A stretch of DNA of 64,000 nt from Corynebacterium breve (GTDB lineage Bacteria > Actinomycetota > Actinomycetes > Mycobacteriales > Mycobacteriaceae). The stretch lies in contig NZ_CP126969.1 of the NCBI RefSeq assembly GCF_030252165.1, forward strand, positions 248,001 through 312,000, given 5' to 3'. Position 1 is the first letter of the stretch; every line of letters starts with the position of its first letter. Below, piece after piece: positions 1-7,547 of this stretch. The position numbers were made by a program, and so were the translations under genes. Under the pieces are notes generated by a model. It worked only from the letters and a program-made list of their open reading frames with translations, was not told the DNA's origin and did no database searches.

Positions 1-1
1 G

Positions 2-1807
2 AGAGGGGAAGTGGAAACACTGGCGCTTAGCCACCGGTCCAATTTGATGCCGACCGCCGTGTTCGTCGATAAGAGCTCGGGCGCGCCGCAGTTCGTGGCA
101 GGCGATAACGCACTGGTTAATGGTCGGCGTGAACCCGGGAACCTAGTAATGAGCCCGAAGCGATTCATCGACCACGATGTAATTAAGGTCGGCGGCGACG
201 ACATCTCGGCAGTAGAGATCAATGCCGCTGTCTTCTCATCGGTGCTGGAACGAGCCAAGTCGCAACACAGCGGCACAATGCCGGCGACTGTGACGCTGAC
301 GCACCCTGAAGCCTGGTCGCCCCACGCTGTAGGAACCCTGATCGATTCCATCTGCGCGACCGGCATCGCTCGCGACCAGGTCCTATTGATTTCGGAGCCA
401 CGCGCGGCGTCAATCCACTATGCGGCTCAACAAAAGATCGAGGCAGGCGACCATGTCGCAGTGTTTGACTTTGGTGGTGGCACGTTGGATATCGCAGTAC
501 TGCAGGCCAAAGCGGACGGTAACTTCGATGTCGTTTCCACCAAGGGCGACAACTCGCTCGGTGGTCGCACTGTGGACAATCTCCTGTTTCGCTGGCTCAT
601 CGACCAGATCGGCAAAGAGGATGCCGACCTCTCGGATTACTTGCACAACGCGCCGATCTCGGTGATGCACTCTGTGACCTCGAATATTCGCGAGGCTAAG
701 GAGATGCTTTCCGACACTTCGTCGGCAACGGTAAATGTGTCAACTCCCGAAGGTGAACACGATGTGCTGCTGACCCGCGATGAGTTCAATGCGATCATCG
801 CTCCGGCGGTAGACCGTGCGGTAGAACTTGCTCAGTCTGCGCTTGAGCAAGCCGGGGCGAACAGTGCAACGCCGATCTATATGACCGGTGGCTCGTCGCG
901 CATTCCGTATGTGCAAAACAGGCTCTTTGAGCTCGGTTCGGTCATGACACTTGATGACCCGAAGACCGTCGTTTCGCGCGGCGCACTCCGTGCAAGCCTG
1001 CTCGGATTCACCCACCACGTAGATGGATCGCCCACTCAGGCGCTGCAAAACGCGTCCCCTACGGCCACAGAACCACACAATCCCTTTGGATCGCCGCCTC
1101 CAACCATTGCTTCACCAGCAGTGCAGCACGAGGCGTCGGCGACGAGTAGCATGGCTAGCTTCTCGCGGCCGGCACCCGCGTCAGGCAAAGACACCAAGCC
1201 GAAGGCCAAGAAGGGGAAAGGTCCACTGATCGCCAGTGCGACAGTAGCCGCAGTCATTGTGTTTGGCGCGGTTGGATTCTATGCCGTCAAGGGTGGCGGC
1301 GGGGACGCCCCGCAGCCTGTGTCCGCCGACCTCACGGCGATTGATTCTTCGCTCGTAGAAGACTTAATCGAGGTGGATCCCGTTATTCTCGACACGATGC
1401 CTGCGGCCTACTTTGAAAATACCTCGTATTACAGCGAACCCAAAATGCAAACGACCTCGCTGGAGGTTCTCGACGGTTTCCCAGTGCCGGTGTCAACTGG
1501 TTCGAGCAAGGAGAACGATTCGAAGCACATCGGCAAGTCGAGCAAGTATTTGGCTACGGGTGAGGACGCCAAGACCGGCTTTGAGTGGATGCGCGACGGA
1601 AACCCTGCGACGTACGATTTCAAGGAGCTGCAGGCGCCGAAGAAGAATCGCCCAGGTGTGTATCACTGGGTAGGGCAGCAGGGCACACAGAGCCAGACTG
1701 CGATGGTGGTGTACTACCCAGACGCGCAGGTTCTAGCGTTTAACACTGCGATGGAACAGTCTGCTGACGATATTCAGAAGTACGCCGAAGAGGTTGGTTT
1801 CATGTAG
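2..1807 (+). CDS. Hsp70-like (DnaK-type ATPase) membrane protein, 5' end cut by window
   Basis: The frame is open to the first bases of the window and the visible part begins after the phosphate-1 motif that starts every Hsp70 ATPase, so the gene starts upstream; the GTG at 11 is probably internal. Visible ATPase signatures are the phosphate-2 motif DFGGGTLD and the adenosine motif GGSSRIP. After about residue 330 a Ser/Pro/Ala-rich linker leads to a Lys-rich patch, one membrane span (IASATVAAVIVFGAVGFYAV) and an extracytoplasmic tail of about 160 residues of unknown fold. The usual peptide-binding domain is not recognisable, so this is a membrane-tethered Hsp70 relative rather than DnaK. A hairpin follows before the tRNA genes. 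Confidence 0.85.
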   Translation, partial: RGEVETLALSHRSNLMPTAVFVDKSSGAPQFVAGDNALVNGRREPGNLVMSPKRFIDHDVIKVGGDDISAVEINAAVFSSVLERAKSQHSGTMPATVTLTHPEAWSPHAVGTLIDSICATGIARDQVLLISEPRAASIHYAAQQKIEAGDHVAVFDFGGGTLDIAVLQAKADGNFDVVSTKGDNSLGGRTVDNLLFRWLIDQIGKEDADLSDYLHNAPISVMHSVTSNIREAKEMLSDTSSATVNVSTPEGEHDVLLTRDEFNAIIAPAVDRAVELAQSALEQAGANSATPIYMTGGSSRIPYVQNRLFELGSVMTLDDPKTVVSRGALRASLLGFTHHVDGSPTQALQNASPTATEPHNPFGSPPPTIASPAVQHEASATSSMASFSRPAPASGKDTKPKAKKGKGPLIASATVAAVIVFGAVGFYAVKGGGGDAPQPVSADLTAIDSSLVEDLIEVDPVILDTMPAAYFENTSYYSEPKMQTTSLEVLDGFPVPVSTGSSKENDSKHIGKSSKYLATGEDAKTGFEWMRDGNPATYDFKELQAPKKNRPGVYHWVGQQGTQSQTAMVVYYPDAQVLAFNTAMEQSADDIQKYAEEVGFM

Positions 1808-1824
1808 TCGGAACATTGGACAAA

Positions 1825-1878
1825 AACCCGCGTTAACCTTACGATTTGTGTTCTATGTAGGTTGCGGGTTAATCTTTC
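1825..1878 (+). terminator. Probable terminator of the Hsp70-like gene
   Basis: Nested inverted repeats AACCCGC/GCGGGTT (1825-1831, 1864-1870) and AACCT/AGGTT (1835-1839, 1859-1863) form one long stem, followed by AATCTTTC. The T-tract is weak, so termination efficiency is uncertain. Confidence 0.5.
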
Positions 1879-1933
1879 AAAGGCTTCAACGGAGCGGGTA
1901 ATCGAAAAGAGAATCCACAAGTTCAGAAGCTAA

Positions 1934-2006
1934 GCCCCCTTAGCTCAGTCGGTAGAGCGTTTCCATGGTAAGGAAAAGGTCAGCAGTTCGATTCTGCTAG
2001 GGGGCT
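1934..2006 (+). tRNA. tRNA-Thr (anticodon GGT)
   Basis: A 73-nt cloverleaf with acceptor stem GCCCCCT/AGGGGGC, D-arm GCTC..GAGC, anticodon stem TTTCC/GGAAA around the loop ATGGTAA (anticodon GGT), and T-loop TTCGATT. No CCA is encoded; discriminator T. It is the first of three tRNA genes directly before secE. Confidence 0.93.
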
Positions 2007-2028
2007 CTGTTCTTTGATTAGGACAAGT

Positions 2029-2105
2029 GGCGGTGTAGCTCAGCTGGTGAGAGCGCGCGACTCATAATCGCGAGGTCGAGAGTTCAAGTCTCTCCACCGC
2101 TACCA
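2029..2105 (+). tRNA. tRNA-Met, elongator type (anticodon CAT)
   Basis: A cloverleaf with acceptor GGCGGTG/CACCGCT (terminal G-T wobble), D-arm GCTC..GAGC, anticodon stem CGCGA/TCGCG around CTCATAA (CAT at 2063-2065), and T-arm GAGAG-TTCAAGT-CTCTC. The discriminator A at 2102 is followed by an encoded CCA (2103-2105). The anticodon stem lacks the three G-C pairs typical of initiator tRNA, so elongator Met is preferred; a CAT anticodon modified to read Ile cannot be excluded. Confidence 0.9.
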
Positions 2106-2142
2106 CTACCCAATCAAAAGCGAGTCCTCGTTCGTGGTAGGG

Positions 2143-2172
2143 TAGGCGTACTACATTTCGTAGTATGCGCCT

Positions 2173-2173
<1 letters not shown>
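2143..2173 (+). other. Hairpin between tRNA-Met and tRNA-Trp
   Basis: Near-palindrome TAGGCG-T-ACTAC / GTAGT-ATG-CGCCTA with loop ATTTC, ending on the first base of tRNA-Trp. There is no T-tract, so it is more likely an RNA-processing structure in a common tRNA transcript than a terminator. Role inferred. Confidence 0.45.
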
Positions 2174-2245
<72 letters not shown>

Positions 2246-2271
2246 CAAAGTTTTAACACCAGAGGAGTGCT

Positions 2272-2598
2272 GTGAGCGAAGAACAGCCAAAAGGCAACAA
2301 GCCGGCTCAGCCGACCGGTAAGCGTCAGCTGAGTGGCGCTAGCACCACCTCCACCTCATCGTATGAGGCAAAGAAGATCGCCCGCACAGACGTGCAGACC
2401 GATGAGACTCCGGGGGGCGGCCCAGCGGCTTTCCCGGGTGAAGTTGTCTCCGAGATGCGCAAGGTTGTTTGGCCAACTGGTCGCCAGATGCTGAACTACA
2501 CGTTGATCGTGTTCGCGTTCCTGATCGTAATGACCGCGCTGGTGTGGGGCGTTGATGCTCTGGCCATGATGGTTGTCGAATGGATCCTGGTTCCGTAA
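2272..2598 (+). CDS. secE: Preprotein translocase subunit SecE
   Basis: A 108-residue protein with GTG start 5 nt after AGAGGAG. It has a polar, probably disordered N-terminus of about 50 residues, then the conserved amphipathic SecE segment (EMRKVVWPT) and one C-terminal membrane span ([19 protein letters not shown]). SecE clamps SecY in the SecYEG channel. The N-terminal tail is long for a single-span SecE, which is usual in actinobacteria. The gene lies between tRNA-Trp and nusG; a 500-bp spacer holding a duplicated nusG leader follows. Confidence 0.97.
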   Translation: MSEEQPKGNKPAQPTGKRQLSGASTTSTSSYEAKKIARTDVQTDETPGGGPAAFPGEVVSEMRKVVWPTGRQMLNYTLIVFAFLIVMTALVWGVDALAMMVVEWILVP

Positions 2599-2741
2599 AT
2601 CCTCCAAGCTTGCATGACCCGTCACCCTTGCTTCAAGGGAAGGCGGGTTAAATTTTTCTGAACACAAGGAAAAATCCGAGTAGTCTTGGTGGGACATCGA
2701 CCGACACATTCTTCGAATGATTGACACTAAGGGAGGACAAC

Positions 2742-2906
2742 ATGAGCAACCAACCTAGCAATACCGAGAAAAAGCTTGTCGACGAAAAGACCATGATCGA
2801 CTAGGGAGCACCAGTAAACCCCGAAACTGAGCCGGAAGTTTTGGATCAGCCCACCGACGCTGATGAAGAGGACTTTAAGGAGTCCGCCGACGATCCTGCC
2901 CAGTAG
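2742..2906 (+). pseudogene. Truncated nusG duplicate with in-frame stop (or 20-codon leader ORF)
   Basis: From ATG 2742, preceded by a strong AAGGGAGGA ribosome site, 20 codons resemble the start of nusG and end at TAG 2802-2804, exactly where NusG has Glu. Beyond the stop the same frame keeps matching NusG (GAPVNPETEPEVLDQ against GAPVSPETEPVVLEQ) up to a second TAG at 2904. This is seen directly and shows a partial gene duplication that decayed. Because the ribosome site is better than that of nusG itself, translation of a 20-residue peptide is possible, but a function is only conjecture. Confidence 0.75.
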
Positions 2907-2930
2907 CGGGACGCCGGCTCGACCTCAAAA

Positions 2931-2959
2931 TTGGTTCGCGCAAGCACCTTCGCTATACT
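2931..2959 (+). promoter_or_regulatory. Promoter for nusG
   Basis: -35 TTGGTT (2931-2936), 17-bp spacer, -10 TATACT (2954-2959). It lies between the broken copy and the real nusG, 21 nt before the copy-2 hairpin, so nusG should be transcribed independently of secE with a leader of about 135 nt. Confidence 0.7.
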
Positions 2960-3099
2960 GGCTTCATCATCACAAATGATCCCGTCACCCGGTTCTGGGT
3001 AGGCGGGATAATTTATTGCCAAAGCAACCGCTCTCGTGCGCGTACTGTGGATGGCACATAAACACTACTTAACCAAGAAGAAACCATGGGAGAACACCA

Positions 3100-4017
3100 A
3101 TGAGTGATCAGCCTCAGGACATCTTTAGCGAAGAAGTCGAAGCAGAGCTTGTCGACGAAAAAGCCATGATCGATGAAGGGGCCCCTGTCTCTCCAGAGAC
3201 CGAGCCAGTCGTTCTAGAGCAAGAGACCGAGGGTGCCGAGGAAGCGGCAGCCGAAGCTTATGAAGAAGCGGTTGAGGAACCAGCTGAGCAGCAGGCGGAT
3301 GAGTCGCTGGAAGCTGCCGCCGCGGCAGCCCTAGGCGACGATTCCGAGGCAGAGGCTGAGGCTGAGTACAAGAAGCGCCTGCGTGAATACACTCGCGAAC
3401 TGAAGAAGCTGCCCGGTGACTGGTACATCATTCAGTCCTACTCCGGCTACGAGAACAAGGTAAAGACAAACCTTGACATGCGTATCCAGACTCTTGAGGT
3501 GGAGGACTCCATCTATGACGTGGTCGTTCCGATCGAGCAGGCTCTCGAGCTCAAGGACGGCAAGCGCAAGCTGGTCAAGCGTAAGCTTCTGCCGGGCTAC
3601 GTTCTCGTGCGCATGGACATGAACGACGCGGCTTGGTCGGTAGTGCGCGAGACCCCGGGCGTGACCTCCTTTGTTGGCAACGAGGGCAACGCGACCCCGG
3701 TGAAGCACCGCGACGTAGCAAAGTTCCTCATGCCTAAGTTCGCCCCTGCGGAAGGTGCCGAGGAAGCGACCAAGTCTGTGGCCAACGAAGAGGGCGAGAC
3801 CGTTGTCGCAATGCCTGAGGAAGAGGTCAAGGTTAAGCGTGCCCACGACTTTGAGGTCGGCGAGGCAGTCACCATTCTCTCTGGTGCGCTGGCAAGTGTT
3901 TCCGCAACGATCAACGCGATCGACGAAGAGACCGGCAAGATCCAGGCGCTTGTTTCCATCTTTGGTCGCGAGACCCCAGTCGAGCTGACCGCGGATCAGA
4001 TCGAGCGCATCAGCTAA
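3100..4017 (+). CDS. nusG: Transcription termination/antitermination factor NusG
   Basis: A 305-residue protein. Residues 1 to about 95 are a very acidic Glu/Ala-rich extension typical of actinobacterial NusG. The NGN domain follows (GDWYIIQSYSGYENKVKTNL; LPGYVLVRM; TPGVTSFVG), then an acidic linker and the C-terminal KOW domain (FEVGEAVTILSGALASVSATI). NusG binds RNA polymerase across the cleft and links it to Rho or to ribosomal S10. The ribosome site (GGGAGAAC) is modest. A long hairpin made of two copies of the dispersed 12-mer follows, then rplK. Confidence 0.97.
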   Translation: MSDQPQDIFSEEVEAELVDEKAMIDEGAPVSPETEPVVLEQETEGAEEAAAEAYEEAVEEPAEQQADESLEAAAAAALGDDSEAEAEAEYKKRLREYTRELKKLPGDWYIIQSYSGYENKVKTNLDMRIQTLEVEDSIYDVVVPIEQALELKDGKRKLVKRKLLPGYVLVRMDMNDAAWSVVRETPGVTSFVGNEGNATPVKHRDVAKFLMPKFAPAEGAEEATKSVANEEGETVVAMPEEEVKVKRAHDFEVGEAVTILSGALASVSATINAIDEETGKIQALVSIFGRETPVELTADQIERIS

Positions 4018-4030
4018 GGGCTGGTGCGGC

Positions 4031-4077
4031 GGGGTGCGGTCGTCGTTAAGTTTTTTGCTTTTCGACGATCGCACCCC
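4031..4077 (+). repeat. Long hairpin carrying two inverted copies of the dispersed 12-mer
   Basis: The stem GGGGTGCGGTCGTCG (4031-4045) pairs with CGACGATCGCACCCC (4063-4077). The arms include TCGTCGTTAAG (4040-4050, 11 of 12) and the exact word GCTTTTCGACGA (4057-4068). The T-run is in the loop rather than after the stem, so this is not a standard terminator, although it sits where one would be between nusG and rplK. Confidence 0.75.
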
Positions 4078-4220
4078 GTAGACTTTTCCAACGCGTGTGT
4101 TTTTGCATGCGCGTTTCCAAATTTTCATCCCCGGTGGCTGGCGAGATTATGGCTGGCATCCGGCAGGGTTGCGTTATTCATCGTGGCGTAGCCCCTGTAC
4201 CAAGGAATTGAGGCAATTCG

Positions 4221-4649
4221 ATGGCAAAGAAAAAAGTAACCGGTCTGATCAAGCTGCAGATCGAGGCAGGCGCTGCTAACCCGGCTCCTCCAGTCGGTCC
4301 TGCACTGGGTGCACACGGCGTTAACATCATGGAGTTCTGTAAGGCATACAACGCCGCTACCGAATCCCAGCGTGGCAACGTTGTCCCAGTTGAGATCACC
4401 GTCTACGAAGACCGCTCTTTCGACTTCATCCTGAAGTCCCCACCAGCTGCAAAGCTGCTTCTGAAGGCTGCTGGCCTGAAGAAGGGCTCCGGCGTTCCTC
4501 ACACCCAGAAGGTCGGCTCTGTCACCTGGGATCAGTGCAAGGAAATCGCTGAAATGAAGAAGAACGACCTCAACGCTCGTGACATCGAGGCAGGCGCAGC
4601 GATTATCGCTGGTACCGCTCGCTCCATGGGCATCACCGTAGACAAGTAA
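4221..4649 (+). CDS. rplK: 50S ribosomal protein L11
   Basis: A 142-residue L11 of normal length with the N-terminal [10 protein letters not shown] motif that forms the proline-rich helix facing 23S rRNA and thiopeptide antibiotics, and the C-terminal rRNA-binding domain ([25 protein letters not shown]). It forms the GTPase-associated centre. ATG with upstream AAGGAATTGAGG. Forms one unit with rplA, which starts 67 nt downstream. Confidence 0.98.
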   Translation: MAKKKVTGLIKLQIEAGAANPAPPVGPALGAHGVNIMEFCKAYNAATESQRGNVVPVEITVYEDRSFDFILKSPPAAKLLLKAAGLKKGSGVPHTQKVGSVTWDQCKEIAEMKKNDLNARDIEAGAAIIAGTARSMGITVDK

Positions 4650-4716
4650 GCAATTTCGTGGAAGGGTCAGGCCCGGCCCGCACCACAATTCCTACATCTA
4701 AGTTAAGGAACCAAAA

Positions 4717-5430
4717 ATGGCCAAGAAGTCCAAGGCATACACCGAGGCTCTCGCTAAGGTTGACCGCGAGAAGCTGTACCACCCGCTCGAGGCAGTCACC
4801 CTTGCGAAGGAGACCTCCTCTAAGAACTACGACGCTTCCATCGACGTTGCAATGCGTCTCAGCGTAGACCCACGTAAGGCTGACCAGCTTGTTCGTGGCA
4901 CCGTATCCCTGCCTAACGGCACCGGTAAGACCGTCCGCGTTGCTGTTTTCGCTGAAGGCGAGAAGGCTACCGCAGCTGAGGAAGCTGGCGCAGACATCGT
5001 TGGTACCGACAAGCTGATCGAGCAGATCAACGAAGGCACCATCGACTTCGATGTTGCAATCGCTACCCCAGACCAGATGGCTAAGGTCGGCCGCGTTGCG
5101 CGTGTCCTGGGCCCTCGTGGTCTGATGCCTAACCCTAAGACCGGCACCGTCACCCCTGACGTTGCAAAGGCTATCCAGGACGTCAAGGGCGGCAAGATCT
5201 CCTTCCGCGTTGACAAGGCGTCCAACCTGCATGCTCTGATCGGCAAGGCATCGTTCACCCCTGAGCAGCTGGCTGAGAACTACGGCGCGCTCCTCGATGA
5301 GATTCTGCGTTTGAAGCCATCCTCCGCGAAGGGTGTTTACCTGAAGAAGATTGCTGTTTCTTCGACCAACGGCCCAGGCGTCCTCGTGGATACCTCCGTT
5401 CAGAAGAACTACGCAGCAAAGCCTGAGTAA
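4717..5430 (+). CDS. rplA: 50S ribosomal protein L1
   Basis: A 237-residue L1, the mobile stalk protein near the E site and in many bacteria a translational repressor of the L11-L1 mRNA. The signature [15 protein letters not shown] lies near residue 130 and the C-terminal [18 protein letters not shown] is typical. Ribosome site TTAAGGAACC. An intrinsic terminator lies 19 nt after the stop, so rplK-rplA is a two-gene operon. Confidence 0.98.
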   Translation: MAKKSKAYTEALAKVDREKLYHPLEAVTLAKETSSKNYDASIDVAMRLSVDPRKADQLVRGTVSLPNGTGKTVRVAVFAEGEKATAAEEAGADIVGTDKLIEQINEGTIDFDVAIATPDQMAKVGRVARVLGPRGLMPNPKTGTVTPDVAKAIQDVKGGKISFRVDKASNLHALIGKASFTPEQLAENYGALLDEILRLKPSSAKGVYLKKIAVSSTNGPGVLVDTSVQKNYAAKPE

Positions 5431-5448
5431 GGCTTTTACAACAAAGTT

Positions 5449-5475
5449 GCCCCGCCTCGTGCGGGGCTTCTTTTT
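5449..5475 (+). terminator. Intrinsic terminator of rplK-rplA
   Basis: Perfect stem GCCCCGC (5449-5455), loop CTCGT, GCGGGGC (5461-5467), followed by TTCTTTTT. Confidence 0.92.
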
Positions 5476-5484
5476 GCCTTCCAG

Positions 5485-5513
5485 TTGCCGGTATTCCGTA
5501 ATTCTGGGATACT
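5485..5513 (+). promoter_or_regulatory. Leaderless-type promoter of the serine hydrolase gene
   Basis: -35 TTGCCG (5485-5490), 17-bp spacer, -10 GATACT (5508-5513). The ATG is 6 nt beyond the -10, so transcription should start at or near the A of ATG and the mRNA would have no ribosome site. Confidence 0.65.
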
Positions 5514-5519
5514 AACGCT

Positions 5520-6551
5520 ATGGAATTACGGAAAACAGGCAAAAGTGCAGGTACGAGGCTGGCGGTTGTGCTGGCCTGCATCGCACTGGCCAGCGTAGTG
5601 ATGTTTATCGTCAGCCCACCCGCCCGCTTATCGACGACCCGCACCGGCGAGCCAGAAATAGCCGAGTTGTTGCGAAAGCACGCCGGTTGGGGGCACAACA
5701 ACCTATCGGCCTTCATTCTTGTCGATGGGCGCGTGCGTTACGGGGGACTGGGTTCCGATCAAGCCACGGAATTTGAAATCGCTTCGGTAACAAAGACCTT
5801 CAATGGAGAACTCCTAGACCAAGCCGTTGAGCGTGGCGACGTGGCCTACACAACTACCGTGGCGGACATCATCGGAGAGCGCGCTGTAGATTCCGAGCTC
5901 GCTGATGTGACGTTGGAGGAACTTGCAACGCACACCGCAGGGCTACCTCGCCTGGGGAAAACGAAGCTACGCAACGCTGTGGCGATGGTGATCGGGGCCA
6001 ATCCTTACGTGGGGGAAGACACCGACTATGTTATGGACCAGGCACTTCGTGCCAAGTTGACCGATAGAGGTACCGAAAATTACTCCAACCTGGGCCATGC
6101 GGTCCTCGGGCACTTGCTCGCCGAGAATGCCCAGCTAGCCTATCCAGAACTTCTGCAACGCGACATCCTCACACCACTTGAAATGCACTCGACCTACGTT
6201 GCGTTGCCGGGAACCGTCGGACCTGAGGCGCCACGGGGCGTGTGGGCGTCGGGCCGCAGTGTCGAGGCATGGGAGCAGGAAGGCTACGCCCCTGCCGGGG
6301 CACTGCGCTCGACGCCGGAAGATATGGCCAAGTATGCCCAGGCGATCGTCGATAAGCACGATCCGAATGCGGTATGGGTGAAGGAGGACAACGGCACCTT
6401 CTGGCACAACGGGGCGAGCTTCGGCTTTACCAATGACCTGATCATCGATCCTGCATCCGGCACCGCCGTCTACGTCGCAGGGGACACGGGTAGCAGAGTG
6501 AACTACTTGGCAGAGGACTTACTCAAAGCTGTTCAAGAGGGGGGACTGTAA
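5520..6551 (+). CDS. Membrane-anchored serine hydrolase of the class C beta-lactamase/PBP family
   Basis: 343 residues. An N-terminal signal anchor (LAVVLACIALASVVMFIV) is followed by a serine-hydrolase domain with the three family motifs in order: SVTK (89-92, nucleophile Ser89), YSN (188-190) and HNG (296-298, the KTG equivalent). The family includes beta-lactamases, DD-peptidases and esterases; the sequence does not tell which. The substrate is probably in the cell envelope. Its stop overlaps the ATG of the next gene (TAATG at 6549), implying translational coupling to the RDD protein. Confidence 0.85.
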   Translation: MELRKTGKSAGTRLAVVLACIALASVVMFIVSPPARLSTTRTGEPEIAELLRKHAGWGHNNLSAFILVDGRVRYGGLGSDQATEFEIASVTKTFNGELLDQAVERGDVAYTTTVADIIGERAVDSELADVTLEELATHTAGLPRLGKTKLRNAVAMVIGANPYVGEDTDYVMDQALRAKLTDRGTENYSNLGHAVLGHLLAENAQLAYPELLQRDILTPLEMHSTYVALPGTVGPEAPRGVWASGRSVEAWEQEGYAPAGALRSTPEDMAKYAQAIVDKHDPNAVWVKEDNGTFWHNGASFGFTNDLIIDPASGTAVYVAGDTGSRVNYLAEDLLKAVQEGGL

Positions 6552-6955
6552 TGTTTACCTGGCAACGATGCGCCGCATTGGGCACAGACCTGCTCTTCCT
6601 GGCTGCGATAACAAACGCATTGGCAAACTTCGTGATCGGTGGCGCGGCTGCCCACAGCTACTGGGTGCTGCTCATGTTTGTATTTTCGTTCTGGTTAATT
6701 CGCTCTGGCATGCAGGTGCTGTTCGGGGGATCGCTTGGGCAGCTGATGACCAAAGTGCGCATCCACAAACCGCTGAGCAGGACTCAAGCGCTTCTGCGTA
6801 ATTCGTGGATTTTGCTCTACACCATCCCCACGATTGGGCCGTGGCTGACCGTCGCAGTGATAGCGGTGCTGTTCGGCGCGGTCCTCATCGATCCAGACCG
6901 TCGCGGATTACATGATCGCGTCGCAGGTACAGAGGTATTTCTAGCAAATAAATAA
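6551..6955 (+). CDS. RDD-family membrane protein
   Basis: 134 residues with about three membrane spans. The RDD hallmarks are Arg-6 with Asp-13 in the first helix (QRCAALGTDLLFL), a GGSLGQLMTKVRI loop after the second helix, and the C-terminal DPDRRGLHDRVAGTEV. The family's function is poorly known; some members take part in transport or envelope stress. Coupled by a one-base overlap to the upstream serine hydrolase. Confidence 0.75.
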   Translation: MFTWQRCAALGTDLLFLAAITNALANFVIGGAAAHSYWVLLMFVFSFWLIRSGMQVLFGGSLGQLMTKVRIHKPLSRTQALLRNSWILLYTIPTIGPWLTVAVIAVLFGAVLIDPDRRGLHDRVAGTEVFLANK

Positions 6956-6973
6956 GTATGAAACAATCAACAC

Positions 6974-7438
6974 ATGGCTACCGATGAACAACTTTCTGCT
7001 CTTGAGTCCCGCATCGAGCAGCTAGAGAAACGCGTCGCCGACCTCGAATCCGATCCCAACGCACCGCACGACGCTATCGCCACCGGTCGCATCGTGTTCG
7101 GCGGCGAACTGGAAATAGGCGGCGGAAACATCACCTACTCCTGGGAGCGCCCGGCCTGGTTCCTTACCGGCGACGCCTGGGAGCCTTCGTTTCAACGCAT
7201 TGCCGCACTCGCTAGTCCTATTCGCGCCCACGTGCTGCGCAGGCTAGTGGAAAAGCCGGCTACGGTCGCGGAGCTTGTCGACGATGGCGTGTTCACCTCT
7301 ACCGGCAAGGCCTACCACCACCTCAACGATTTGCTCAAGGCCGGATGGCTGGAAAAAGACGCGCAAGGCAAGCATTCGGTCCCTCCCGCGAGGATCGTGC
7401 CACTCATGGTGATCGCTGCCGCTGGAGAGGATCACTAG
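6974..7438 (+). CDS. ArsR-like winged-helix transcriptional regulator
   Basis: 154 residues. Residues 5-28 form a short Leu-heptad coiled coil (LSALESRIEQLEKRVADLES). Residues from about 75 form an ArsR-type winged helix (FQRIAALASPIRAHVLRRLVEKPATVAELVD, then GKAYHHLNDLLKAGWLEK). No metal-binding CxC motif is visible, so metal sensing is not supported. It starts 18 nt after the RDD gene and probably shares its transcript; the target is unknown. Confidence 0.75.
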   Translation: MATDEQLSALESRIEQLEKRVADLESDPNAPHDAIATGRIVFGGELEIGGGNITYSWERPAWFLTGDAWEPSFQRIAALASPIRAHVLRRLVEKPATVAELVDDGVFTSTGKAYHHLNDLLKAGWLEKDAQGKHSVPPARIVPLMVIAAAGEDH

Positions 7439-7547
7439 CCAGCCGTTAGCGGAGATGAAGAACTCCTCACCGAAAGTTCACGTTGATATCATCTTCTCCT
7501 GCCATGATGATCCATAGTGGTTATCAGTACAAGGGAAGCGACATCAC

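Larger units (their letters stand above)
2617..3230 (+). repeat. Tandem duplication of the nusG leader and 5' end
   Basis: Two direct copies spaced about 360 bp apart. Each has a hairpin beginning CCCGTCACCC and closing with GGCGGG (2618-2646 and 2981-3009), a leader of about 90-95 nt, a purine-rich ribosome site, and a start codon (2742 and 3100) followed by matching codons: MSNQP versus MSDQP, then the near-identical LVDEK.MID and GAPV.PETEP. Copy 1 has a stop inside the match; copy 2 continues into nusG. Confidence 0.8.
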
